From Microseira wollei NIES-4236 (GTDB lineage: Bacteria > Cyanobacteriota > Cyanobacteriia > Cyanobacteriales > Aerosakkonemataceae), in assembly GCF_020521235.1 (NCBI RefSeq), contig NZ_BLAY01000033.1, positions 1 to 64,000 of the forward strand: a DNA stretch of 64,000 nucleotides, in the 5' to 3' direction. Under the pieces are notes generated by a model, which ran no database searches, was not told the DNA's origin, and saw nothing but the letters and a program-made list of their open reading frames with translations. The position numbers and the translations under genes are program-made. Of the stretch, positions 25,387 through 36,200 are shown piece after piece; position 1 is the first letter of the stretch, and the number at the start of each line of letters is the position of its first letter.

Positions 25387-27483
25387 ATGTACGGGAGAGC
25401 CAAAGATGCAACTTGGGCAATTGTTCAAGAGATTATTGCCCAAGAATGTCCAACAGCAACTATCTGTGCAAAACCGCAAGAATTGAACCCTACTATTTCG
25501 GGAAAACCTATCCCGATGACCTATCCCCTGATGCTGTACGGAGAACCTAATCCTCTGCCCGTTTCTACTTGCATCGATGCTATGCGCGGGTACGGTAGAT
25601 GTCATACTACCAGAAATTACGAACCATTCAAACAATATGGATTTAAGGAAGGAGATATAGCGATTGCACAAAGTGCAGGCGCGGCTAGCGCGATCGCAGA
25701 CGGAGGTTCTGTGCAAGTTGCCTTCCGGGTGGGCAAACAATACCCGATTACAAAAGAAATGATTGCCGACCCAACTTACCAACAACAATGGGCAGAAATG
25801 GAGAAACATAACGCCAAAGCACTGCCACACTTATTTAAAGATAAACCCCAAGTATGGGGACTGCACATGGAACCGCTGGGGAATTATGTTGATGGAAAAA
25901 TCTTACCATTTCCTGTCGTCAACCGGGAGCATTTGCCGTCACATCCTAAAACTATTAGCGCACCGATTAATATCGGTTCGCGAAGCAGCGATCCTTTGGG
26001 TGCAGCACTGACTAACCCCACACTCAAAGCTAAAGAATTGGGTAAAATTAAACAAAATTATCCGGTTTCCTTCCTGACAAACCCGTTTGTACCTGCTGGA
26101 AGTTGTCGTGCCGAAACTTGGCCTATTGACAAACCCGCAGGCGTCCCTTTTGTTTCGGCAGAACAAGCATATCAGTATTACAAAGAAACCGTGACAAAAG
26201 GCGAACCCAGAGTGCAACTAATGACTGCAATTATTGCAGCCAAACTCCAGCAGCACCCTCGTTTGTTTGAGGCGATAAAAGACCGGGGTGGGGTGGAATG
26301 GTTGGAAAATTGCACCCATTACGTGACTTCCAGCAGAGACAATTATTGGGAAGGAAAAGGGAAAGATTCTCCCTTTATTTGTGCCTTGATTGCAGGGTAT
26401 TCGCGGGTATTGGAAACAGCTAAAACGGATGTAGCAACGTCGCAAGTTCCTGCTGTGGGAGAAGCAGCACATTCGCCACCAGCACTAACCACCGCAGGAA
26501 AGAACGCTACCCTTCCCCCGAAGACTTGTAACCCTCTCGCCAACATCCAACCTCTAAACGAAAAGGTTGCTCGCAATTTTCCTAAAGATAGGGCAATGGC
26601 TGAAGTTGCTACCCAATTTATTGGCACTTCAGCTAACCCCAATACACCCAGTTCTACTGCTAATTACGAAAAAGCTTGGGGAGAACTTGCTAATACAGGA
26701 GTTTACTCTGCAAATGATATCATTATGGTTTCTGGTAACGGCCCCTGGCGTGCTTCAAATGAACAAATCGAAACCGCTTTTAAGAACCATTATGTTCCGC
26801 TGTTAGAGAAAGCGCGAGCGTCACGAAGTTCTTTTGTAGTAGGCAACGCTTCCGGCACCGATCAATTAGTACAAAACTACCTCAAAGAAAACGGTTATTC
26901 TCTAGAGCAAGTTAACGGATACACTAAAGCTAATCCACCCGAACTCACTGCATCTGTTTCTACTGCCTCAACCCACCCAGCTATTCCCCAAGCTGGGGTG
27001 ATGGCAGAAACCATCAATACCTACGAACAAACAACTTTAGAAACGCTAAGAACCTGGTATGCCGCCGCCGATAAATTAGGAAAATCTTCGGAATATTTGG
27101 CAATAATTACAGAAGTTGCCGACAGTTTTAAATCTGGTCAAGCTTTATCAGAGCCAGCGCTTATTGCTATGAACAAAGACTTAGAATCGCTTCGTTCCCT
27201 CAATCGTCTGACCCAAATTACTCAAAGAATTGCCGATGTTTTGGGTACTCCTATTACTGATGGTTCGACTGAGGTTAAAGGCAAAACTTACGATCTCCAA
27301 GTCAATCCTCTGAGGAAGGATTTATTAATTTCTCAAAAAGATGGGATGGTTGTTCTAGATATTAAATCCGGTGAAGTGCAAGCTCATCAAGTTGATGCCC
27401 AAGTTATCAGCACTTTCGAGGAAATTAATTTCCGAATAGATAGTGCTTTAAGTGAGGTAAAAAAAGAGTATTTGAACCTGTAA
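25387..27483 (+). CDS. NADAR (YbiA-like) + SLOG-like domain fusion protein
   Basis: A 698-residue protein. Residues ~1-215 are an unrecognised domain. Residues ~225-345 resemble the NADAR/YbiA N-glycosidase family: VSAEQAYQYYKETVT corresponds to the EhAYQaaK motif and RDNYWEGKGKDSPF to the WG.G.N.LG segment. NADAR enzymes cleave ADP-ribosyl or related N-glycosidic bonds and include antitoxins against ADP-ribosyltransferases. Residues ~430-520 (NDIIMVSGNGPWRASNEQI...SSFVVGNASGTDQLVQNYL) look like a SLOG/DprA-type nucleotide-binding Rossmann fold. The C-terminal ~130 residues are helical and end SEVKKEYLNL. A copy of that tail survives at 37637-37675. The substrate is unknown. Confidence 0.65.
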   Translation: MYGRAKDATWAIVQEIIAQECPTATICAKPQELNPTISGKPIPMTYPLMLYGEPNPLPVSTCIDAMRGYGRCHTTRNYEPFKQYGFKEGDIAIAQSAGAASAIADGGSVQVAFRVGKQYPITKEMIADPTYQQQWAEMEKHNAKALPHLFKDKPQVWGLHMEPLGNYVDGKILPFPVVNREHLPSHPKTISAPINIGSRSSDPLGAALTNPTLKAKELGKIKQNYPVSFLTNPFVPAGSCRAETWPIDKPAGVPFVSAEQAYQYYKETVTKGEPRVQLMTAIIAAKLQQHPRLFEAIKDRGGVEWLENCTHYVTSSRDNYWEGKGKDSPFICALIAGYSRVLETAKTDVATSQVPAVGEAAHSPPALTTAGKNATLPPKTCNPLANIQPLNEKVARNFPKDRAMAEVATQFIGTSANPNTPSSTANYEKAWGELANTGVYSANDIIMVSGNGPWRASNEQIETAFKNHYVPLLEKARASRSSFVVGNASGTDQLVQNYLKENGYSLEQVNGYTKANPPELTASVSTASTHPAIPQAGVMAETINTYEQTTLETLRTWYAAADKLGKSSEYLAIITEVADSFKSGQALSEPALIAMNKDLESLRSLNRLTQITQRIADVLGTPITDGSTEVKGKTYDLQVNPLRKDLLISQKDGMVVLDIKSGEVQAHQVDAQVISTFEEINFRIDSALSEVKKEYLNL

Positions 27484-27645
27484 AACGAAATTTTGGGATA
27501 TGCCTCCGCAACGCTTGTGCGATATGCCTCCGGCACGCTGCGCGATCGCCTTATATTCTGAAGATGAGTTTCTTCAGTTACTCCCAAGCCTCGTAGCGAT
27601 CGCATTCTCATAAACTTTTACCTCATTGACTAAAACTCGATACAT

Positions 27646-28254
27646 CTAGCGTCTGTTTGGCAGAGAATTCGTACAACCTGCCGCATTAAACTGTTGAATA
27701 ATCCTAGAGGCGTTTGATAAGTTAAGCAATGATGAGTTTGTTGGAATTCTTAGAGGTCTGGGAAACTCATAAGCCGAAATACCTGCCCCATTTCTGTAAA
27801 TACCTGCTAGTCCCAGCCGATTTCCTTGTCTAATAATTAATGAGCGACCAAAAGACCGATTTGTGCGAATTTGACTGTTGGATACATTGCCTATGTCGAA
27901 GTCCGCAGAACTCTCTCCAGATCCCATGAAAATAATACATACTCTCCCTCTTACATTTGAAGGAAAAATACTAATTGATTCCTCTATTCCTCCCCATTGT
28001 CCCAGGAAAGGCGCTACTGCTGGATCAACCCTTGACCAACTTGTCACAAAAGATTCGAGCGCTCGTTTTTCAGATAAAGTCCTTCTATCTTCTGTGGGTA
28101 AATTTGCGCTAGACGGCACTGTATTGAAAGTTCTGAGTAATTGCCGTAGTTCTGCATTTGTTGGATATCGCTGAGATTGTGCCAAAACTGGTGACGAACC
28201 AGTAGCCCAAATTGTCAAGCTAACCATTAAGCCAATTACCGATCGCTCTTTCAT
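27646..28254 (-). CDS. Secreted hypothetical protein
   Basis: Starting at ATG 28254 the ~202-residue protein has a clear signal peptide (MKERSVIGLMVSLTIWATG...VLAQ, cleavage near AQS). The mature part is polar, with GRVCIIFMGSGESSADFDIG in the middle and two cysteines (C in RVCII and AAGC) that may form a disulfide. No enzyme motif was recognised. An upstream start at 28293 would put charged residues before the signal peptide and is less likely. Confidence 0.6.
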   Translation of the reverse strand: MKERSVIGLMVSLTIWATGSSPVLAQSQRYPTNAELRQLLRTFNTVPSSANLPTEDRRTLSEKRALESFVTSWSRVDPAVAPFLGQWGGIEESISIFPSNVRGRVCIIFMGSGESSADFDIGNVSNSQIRTNRSFGRSLIIRQGNRLGLAGIYRNGAGISAYEFPRPLRIPTNSSLLNLSNASRIIQQFNAAGCTNSLPNRR

Positions 28255-28614
28255 CCCTTTCTCCGCGTTTCCACCATCCCAATTTTCTATCAACTAAGAA
28301 GTAATCAAAAACCGTAAATTTCGGTAGATTTAGGCTTTTCAGTATTTTTAGATGGAGATAAAAGCGCTCCCCGCACCCGTAATAACACGCAGCAGGCCAG
28401 CATAAATAGGCAAGGTATGCGTAGGTGCGATCGCGGATCGGAAGCGAGGCATATCGCACTCTTCCAACACAACAACTCGCGATCGCTTTTTGATCAACTC
28501 CACTTCAGGGGAGAGATGTCCGGTGATAGCAGGCACATTTTGCATAGAGTTAGTTTCTCGCTGGAATCGATCTAACCAATTTATGCTACAATAATTATTA
28601 ATATTGCTGTTTAG
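28255..28614. other. Spacer with a possible gene remnant (28348-28545, minus)
   Basis: No convincing gene. A minus frame at 28348-28545 reads MQNVPAITGHLSPEVELIKKRSRVVVLEECDMP, which faintly recalls the end of a DUF364-type Rossmann domain and then loses sense. It may be a decayed fragment. Two HIP1 sites occur. Confidence 0.25.
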
Positions 28615-28872
28615 ATGTTATTTATGCCAGAAGTTGCAAGATTTTATGGAATAGTAATCAAAATTTTCTTTGGAGATCACCCACCGCCTCATTTCCATGT
28701 CATTTATGGTGAATATAATGCTTTAGTCAGCATTGATTCTCTAGAAATTATTGAAGGAGATTTACCAAATAGGGCTGAAAAAATGGTATTAGAATGGGGT
28801 ACGTTGTACCAAAAAGAACTGCTGCATATGTGGAATAGCCAAGAGTTTATTAAACTTCCACCTTTAAAGTAA
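28615..28872 (+). CDS. DUF4160 family protein
   Basis: 85 residues with the DUF4160 hallmark MPEVARFYGIVIKIFFGDHPPPHFHV (the HxPPHFHV motif) and a C-terminal WxxLYQKEL segment. It starts at ATG 28615 or 28624. It precedes a DUF2442 gene by 13 bp; the pair is widespread and often listed among toxin-antitoxin candidates, but its activity is not established. Confidence 0.85.
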   Translation: MLFMPEVARFYGIVIKIFFGDHPPPHFHVIYGEYNALVSIDSLEIIEGDLPNRAEKMVLEWGTLYQKELLHMWNSQEFIKLPPLK

Positions 28873-28885
28873 TTGAGAGTTTTTT

Positions 28886-29182
28886 ATGCAACCTTATCGG
28901 ATTGTTTCTGCTCAAGCTATTGACGATCGTACTTTGATGGTTAAGTTTAACAATAATGAAATCAGAAAGTACGAGATTTCTAAATTATTAGAAAAACCCA
29001 TGTTCGCGCCCTTACGTAATCCAGGTTTTTTCAGAAACTTTAAAATAGAACCTGGTGGTTATGCTCTGGTTTGGAATGAGGACATTGATATCAGCGAATA
29101 TGAACTTTGGCAGAATGGAATCAGTTTCACAGATGGGGAAATCCAGCCTCATCTTGAATCTACACATCATGTTATTCATTAA
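28886..29182 (+). CDS. DUF2442 family protein
   Basis: 98 residues. The beta-rich DUF2442 fold is recognisable from TLMVKFNNNEIRKYEISKLLEKPMF and the later FRNFKIEPGGYALVWNEDIDIS with W and D conserved. It is the second gene of a DUF4160-DUF2442 pair, presumably the partner or regulator. Confidence 0.85.
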   Translation: MQPYRIVSAQAIDDRTLMVKFNNNEIRKYEISKLLEKPMFAPLRNPGFFRNFKIEPGGYALVWNEDIDISEYELWQNGISFTDGEIQPHLESTHHVIH

Positions 29183-29224
29183 GAAATAAGCGCGGTTTTT
29201 TCAGGGAGATCGTGCGATATGTCT

Positions 29225-29325
29225 CCCTTCCGCTGCGCGATCGCACTCTCTGATTTGACAAATGCGATAATGCTACGCATCGCTGAGCGCTGACGCGCAC
29301 GCTACGCGAACGCGATCGCAACGCG
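29225..29325. repeat. Palindromic short-repeat cluster with HIP1
   Basis: The spacer holds GCGATCGC sites, a GCGCTGACGCGC unit (29287-29298) and gctacgcgaacgcgatcgcaac. Such palindromic, CG-rich short repeats spread through cyanobacterial spacers. No coding frame is supported. Confidence 0.5.
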
Positions 29326-29340
29326 ACTTTTTTGGAGAGA

Positions 29341-29568
29341 TTACCCTTGTTTTGAGTCTTTGAGACGTTGCGATAATAGGCAATCTTCAAAACTGAAAGC
29401 TTCTTCATCTAAAAAGCTAGCGATCGCCATTTCGATTGCAGCTTCAAGGGAACATTCTAGCTCAGCCGCTTTTTGAAGTAGAGCGACTTTTACGTAGTCA
29501 GGCAAATGCGGAATTAGCGAATGAATAGCTTCTGGTGGCAAGTGCTGGATGTTGAGGGTTTGAGTCAT
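29341..29568 (-). CDS. Small cyanobacterial hypothetical protein
   Basis: 75 residues (MTQTLNIQHLPPEAIHSLIPHLPDYVKVALLQKAAELECSLEAAIEMAI...). The helical pattern resembles short ribbon- or helix-type antitoxins. It overlaps by four bases the upstream GIY-YIG gene (29565), suggesting a two-gene unit. No firm family. Confidence 0.55.
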   Translation of the reverse strand: MTQTLNIQHLPPEAIHSLIPHLPDYVKVALLQKAAELECSLEAAIEMAIASFLDEEAFSFEDCLLSQRLKDSKQG

Positions 29569-29933
29569 TGTTCTTTGGGAATTTTGACGTTATAGGGCGG
29601 ATTTGTAGCTTGAAGGATGAGGGTTTCTAATTCATATGATAACCCTGGTCTTTGCCATTGGTTGAGTGTAACGTAGGCGATTCGCACATCATCTGGATCG
29701 TAGCGATCGAGCCAGCTCCACAGAAAGGCTTTGTGTCCACCGCGTAGTCTATCGCGGAGGTTTTTGGCTTTGCCGATGTAGAGTAATCCCTCAATGCGAT
29801 GCCGAAAGGCGTACAAACCAACTCTGGCAGGAATTGTATCGAAGTCTCGGCTGAGAGGATGGCATAGATCGAACGGGGTAAAAGCAAGAGTATCGAGGAT
29901 TTGGCGTGCTTCTTCCTGAATCGAGTTGGTCAT
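29565..29933 (-). CDS. GIY-YIG nuclease family protein
   Basis: From ATG 29933 (MTNSIQEEARQ) about 122 residues. The GIY-YIG core is VGLYAFRHRIEGLLYIGKAKNLRDRL, with the R in DRL and the late E of YELETLILQATNPPYNVK matching the catalytic arginine and glutamate. The upstream extension to 29999 overlaps a tandem repeat and is unlikely to be coding. The standalone domain resembles UvrC-type or homing-like small nucleases; role unknown. Confidence 0.75.
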   Translation of the reverse strand: MTNSIQEEARQILDTLAFTPFDLCHPLSRDFDTIPARVGLYAFRHRIEGLLYIGKAKNLRDRLRGGHKAFLWSWLDRYDPDDVRIAYVTLNQWQRPGLSYELETLILQATNPPYNVKIPKEQ

Positions 29934-29970
29934 GAAAATTGGCAGCGAGCGCAATTTTTCCATCCTACAG

Positions 29971-30070
29971 CGCGATCGCACTCCCATCCCCACCAGCACT
30001 CACATCCCAAAAAGCGCGATCGCACTCTCATCCCCACTAGCACTTACATAGCGAAAAGGGCGATCGCACT
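29971..30070. repeat. Imperfect 44-bp tandem repeat carrying HIP1
   Basis: Two full units and a partial third start with GCGATCGCACT at 29971, 30015 and 30059, an exact 44-bp spacing. Units share cgcgatcgcact-cccatccccacc-agcact-cacat. It lies in the spacer upstream of the GIY-YIG gene. Confidence 0.75.
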
Positions 30071-30210
30071 TTCTCCTCTATATCAACATATCTCTTTCCT
30101 TCCACTCCAACTGTTGATTTATGCTACTTAAAGTTGACCAGATAGCCTGGTAATCAGATTCGCAGTTGAGAATAAACTATAGCATCTCTCAAAATCAATT
30201 GAGTGGACTA

Positions 30211-33200
30211 CTAAACACGACCCTCTTGCTTGAGTTGCCAAAATATTTCTAGAGGATTACGAGTCCAGTTAGTAACGTGATACAAGTCATTTTCTCTGTA
30301 TCTAATTCCTTGTTTTTGCTTGTCTGGCAAGTTATTATATTCTGGTAATTTTTGAATAAATTGATTCCTTTTATCTTGGCTTGTTTGATTAACTTGAAAG
30401 TGAAGATGAGTTGAATATGATGCTGTACCAACAGCGCCAATTTGTTCACCAGCTTTAAACTCTTTTCCAAGCATTGCATTCTTAATTGTACTATAGTTAC
30501 TGCCATTATATTTTAAGCGTCCTTTATTTGTCTCTACTTCACTCATGTGTACATACCAATAAAAACGCCCATCATCCCCTTGTATTTCAACACCTATACC
30601 TTCATTATTGAAAGCAGTGAAAACTTGAGTAACTTTACCACCAACTAAAATTTTTACAGAAGTTTCTATTCCATTAGGAGTATCAATATCTATACCCTCA
30701 TGCCAAAACTTCAAGTCGTTATAGTATCCTTCATCGATATAGCCTGATGAAGAAGCATATTTGCCTTGACCAATTTCTCCTGGTGTATAGGCTTTTCCAA
30801 TAAGCTTTGTAGTTAATTGATTGTAGATTTCCATAATTGCGCCTTGACCTTGGTATTTTATAACTTCTCCTAAATTTTTACCTGGCATTTCATCAGCCCA
30901 ATACTTGCCAGTAATTCGAGTGTTGTCACTGGCAGCCCAAAGCCAGTCTTCATCTGACCAAGTATAGAATGAAGGCATCAATGAGTCATTTCTCCAGTTG
31001 CCATCGTTATGAATACTTTGCTGTATACTTGATGGGAAGGAAAAGGATAATAACGATGTCAAAAGATTCCCTTGTTCAATTTTCGTATTACTTGTAATTA
31101 ATTGATCGCCATCTTTAATATCATCAGAAATTGTCCTAACTGTTACAAACCTTGGCTCGGAATCTTGCGTAAATTTTTCATACCATAGCATGATTCCTTG
31201 TGGCGGTAGCTTAATTCTTTGTTCCCATTTCCACTCTTTCCAGTTAATAGTAACTAGGTGATATTTATTCTCATTTCCTTTTTCAGGTACAATCTGAGTC
31301 CATACTGAGCCAGTATAATCTTTAGGATCAAGGTAAGCTTCTGATTGTATACCTATACTTTGACTCTCCTGTAAAGCCTTAATAAGATAAGGATAGGTAT
31401 TATCTCTAATTAAGTTTTGCAAATCTTTACGATCCCAAGGATCAGCACCAGTTCGGATTAATGTACTTCCCATTGAAAAACCGCTAGAAGTTCCGCCTCC
31501 GCTAACTCCACTTGCTACTTTCTGAACATTGTCAGCCCAAAAATATCCTTCTCGACCATCATTAAGCCGCACTCGATACCAATTACGATTGGCAACTGTG
31601 GAGTCATTTGTTGTCACTTTTTCCAACAAAGTGAAAGTTGTACCAGTAGATATTGCTTGAATTAACGTGCTTGAATTCGCCCAAGGGTATGTACGGAAGT
31701 TAGTGTCTCCTGTTAGTCTACCTCTTCCGCTTTCAGGCGTTTGGCTAAGGATAGAAGGAGATCCTGTTGGCTGAGGTTGAGGATTAGTTGGGAATGGTTG
31801 AATTTCTTCTAGGTTGACATTAATCGTCGAAAAGCCAGTCCTATCGTAATATTGGACATGAAAATCGTATTCGCCTGATTCATTAACTTTGAATTGAACT
31901 GTCTTTGCAGGTTCAGTAGCACTGCGATCGCGCCAATCTCCCCCATCATTACCGGGTGCAAGATTATTAATCCAGTTATCAGTCCCAGCCTTTTTAAGCA
32001 TGAACCACGTACCGTCATCGGATTGGGTCGTGATTTTGTAAGTTTTGCCAGCCTCTAAATATGTGCGAGTCCATGCCAACATCGCAAAGTAATCATTTTG
32101 CACTCCGTTTGCTGGGCTTCCTTCACCAAAATCTTTATGGAGGCCGATCAGTCCATTGCCCTGTTTTTGTTCCCCAAGATCCACAACCGCCGCAGGATTA
32201 GTGAAATCATAGCTATTGTAATCAGCTACATTCCCTTGATTGCGGTTGATAAACCTTGCATTCCAATGGTTAGCTGAAATATTAGGCCAAATATCTTGAC
32301 CTTGCCAATTTCTTTTAATGCTACGACCATCATAAGTTTCGGCAATAAAGCCATTTTCAAAAGCTTGATAAACTTTATAGCCATTGAAATTAGAACGCTC
32401 CTGTGACATTGTGGGGAAGCCTAAAACTCCATCTTGCCCACCCACAGAGCGGTAGGCATTCAGAATACCCCCTTGAACTCGGTACGGGCCACCAGTAGTA
32501 ATTTGCTGCTGTTGTCCGTTATTGTCGATGTATTTCTCCCAACCTCCCAAAGCTGATTGACCATCTTTGAGCAAGAAAATACTATCCCCATCTCCCTTCG
32601 GACTAGCTGTGAATTCTTGAATCCATCCATTATTAATGCGACGAACTGAACCAGTTGGTTGTCCTACAGTTGACGGATTCCAGTACCCATAATCATTCTT
32701 CCACTGCAACTCCGTACCGTTGGGCGCACCTTGACCTACCAAATCAAACCGATCTTTCAGGTAGTAAGTTGGCGTGACAACTCCATTTCGATTTGTCAGC
32801 ATTCCTCCTTCAAAATAGGCCACTTCAGTCCCATCAGCCTGTCTGATCGCGGATGAAACTGGTACGCCTAAACCAGAATCAACTGCAAACAGTCCATTCA
32901 GATCGTTAGGGCTGTTAAAGTAAGTATTCGTGTAGTAGTCAGCAATTGCGCCTCCCAAAGAGAAAGTACCGTATTTGCTCTGATAGATAGAGTAATAACC
33001 CCTTGTTTGACCTGGTTGCTGGAAGAAAGATCGCCGAACGGGAGTACCAAAGTAAGTATAGCGATCGGTCGGATCGATATAGTTGGGATTACCCAGATTA
33101 ATCCCTTGATTTGTTAGCCGATTATATTCAGCCAGCATATCACCACTCAGCGTCAGGCCATTGGAGAACGAGCGGCTAGCATTAATATCAAATGGTGCTG

Positions 33201-36200
33201 TCACCTGGAATGCACCAGTAAAAGTATTGCTTGCAGCACCAGACTGGTCATAAGCAATAGCCTGCAACTCATAGTTACCAGTTGCTAAATCGTCCATACT
33301 CAAAGAGAAATTTGCCCATTGAGCATCCCTGTTCAAACTTTCATTACGGCTGAAAAACTGCCAATCATTACCATTTTGTTTAAGCCAGAAATCTACTCTA
33401 GAAATGTCATTGGCTCCATTGCGATCGAAAACTTTACCATTTAACTCAACAGTTGCGCCAACGTTGTAGCTGTTACTTGTTAAGTTAAACTGCAAATTTT
33501 CCGGTGCTGTGTTTCTGGGAATAGCAGACAAACTAAAGTTATAGTTAGAACCACCAGACGCAAAAGGTTTCAATCGGATGTAGTAAGTACCTGGAGTTCC
33601 CGGATATGTACCAGCCATATCCGAACTAAAATTCGGCGCGGGAGTATTTGTACTCCAATGCAATTCAATACCATTATTAGTCGCCTTATACAGTTGAAAA
33701 TCTACGCCAGGATTTAATCCATCTACGCGCCAATTCAGGTTGCTATCATTATTTAATTCAAAGCGGTAATAATCAGATGGATCGGCATCACCTAAGAAAT
33801 CTTGAAAAGTTTGAGTGCTATTAAGTACGCCAATATTCCGTGCTTGATTAAAGCTGTTTCCCGCATAATCTGGCGGTACAGTTGCCACTGGTGTAGCAGT
33901 TCCCAATCCTAATGTAGAAAATGGCGGAACTGATGCACCGGGCTGTGTTGCCCCTGAAATTGTTGGTAAAGGAACTCCCGCACCGTAAGTATACCAAGTT
34001 GCATAACCACTTGGCTGCACGCTCAAGTAACCATTAGCATAGTAATGAGTATCTAGCCCATTACTCGTAACAGTCTTAGCAAATGTTCCGGCATTACTTG
34101 GAACTTGTCCTTCACCTGGATTTGGTGCTTGTCGCGAGAAAAACCCATTAATCGTGAAAGGCTGAATAAAAGGTTGATTGTTCGACCCACGACGCGGGTA
34201 AACTTCTAGCAAATAGCGCCCTTTGTTCAGATTCAATAATTGGAGTGACTGAGCTTGATCGGGTCGAATTGCACCACTAGCAAACAATATCTGACCATCA
34301 CTATTTGCATCTCCTTGCCCGATTATTTTCTTAGCTAGCAGCCCGATTTTATCAGCACTAGACCCTATTTTGAGCGTTAAATTTCCCGGCTCACTTACAT
34401 CTAACCAATACTGTACTTTCGCCGAGTCTGGATTAGCTGGATCGTAGTTAACTTGACTGGAAATATTTAATTCAGCAACCTTCTGTCCATCGGGGGTTTT
34501 AAATTGTGCAGCACCAGAAAAAGTAGCAGGCAAATCGGGAATAAATGCACTCGATAAGTTGTAGTTCTGAACAGTGGTGTACTGAACGGGAGGATCTAGC
34601 CAAAAATCAGGACTTTGATAAGAATCAACGAGACTGGTTTTGAGATAATAGGTTCCAGGGTCAACAAATATACCTCTAGTCATTGAGGTTGAGTTGGAAT
34701 CTCCACCTCCTCCAGCAGCACCTCCCGATATACCAGTGGGTGCGAATGAAAATTGACGCGATACTGGTTTACCATCTGTTCTCAACCACTCTACAGACGG
34801 CAACCATTCTGTACCATTTGTGCGCGTAACTGTGTAGCGTAAATAACCCGGTTGCTCAATCGTAACTTCATAATATTTCTCGCGATTATTGATATCAACT
34901 GTATCGCTATCGGAGAAGTTAGGATCTAGTTGCACCGCCGCTGTCGCTAGAGTATTTCCACCACTCGCAGCGCGATCGCTAGGCGTTACTTTCCCTTCTC
35001 CATCCCAAGTAAATGGTGCTACCCAAGGGAAAGGCGTGTAAGTTTGCGGTGTTGTTTTCTTCGCTAATTCGATCGCCGCTACTGCATTTAATAACCCAGC
35101 GCCCGTTTCTGCATCCCATCCCGGCGTTTTCACATCCACCGCCGTCAATTCGAGAATATCAATAACTTGCCTGTAGCTAAGATCGGAATTTGCCGCCCAT
35201 ACTAAAGACGCTACACCCGTCGCCCTCGCTGCTGCAACGGAAGTCCCCGCCATCATACCTACGCCATCTTTTACGGTAGATAGCACGGGATTATCCCTTG
35301 TGCCACCTTCAGTTAAAATATCTAAACCCGCACCATAACTGGAATAGTTGGCCCGATCGAACTCATTCGATGCGCCAACAGTAATAATATTGTCAAACTC
35401 CTGGGATGCTTGCCCCAAAACTGACATGACACCGCCATCGTTACCAGCAGCGGTAACAATTATTACCTGGTTCTGACGCGCATATTCGATCGCTTGCCGT
35501 TCTTTGGGTGTAAACTCATAGCGCGTGGTGACGCTACCATCCGGGTTAACTTGGGTTAAGTCTAAGCTGAGGTTAACAACAGCATTGCGCTGTCGGGAAG
35601 CACGCGCCGCATCCACAAATTCTATCAGTGAATCTGCCCATCCCCCAAAACCAACCGCACGCCCTAACCAAATTTGGGCTTTATCGTTAATCCCATCGAT
35701 GCCAATCCCATTGCCTTGTATGGCAGCAATCAAGCCTAAAATATGGGTGCCGTGTTCGTTTCCTTCACAGGGAGAGAGTAGGGGGTTGTTGTCGTTGGAA
35801 ATGCGATCGCTTCCCAACACCACCCGCTGATAATCAATATCAGGATTATTCCCACTAAACCCTGTATCAATGATTCCAATTAATGGCTGATTCCGGTCAA
35901 TCAAGGGCGTCGGATCTATTGGTGGTGTTGGATCAACTGGCAGTTTCGGATCGACGGGTGTCGGATCAATTGGTGTTGGATCAATTGGAGTCGGATCAAC
36001 TGGTGTTGGATCAATTGGAGTCGGATCAATTGGTGTTGGATCAATTGGTGTTGGATCAATTGGTGTTGGATCAATTGGAGTCGGATCAATTGGTGTTGGA
36101 TCAACTGGTGTCGGATCGATTGGTGTTGAATCTACTGGCGGTTTTGGATCGATTGGTGTCGGATCTACAGGTGGTTTTGGATCGACGGGTGGTGTCGGAT

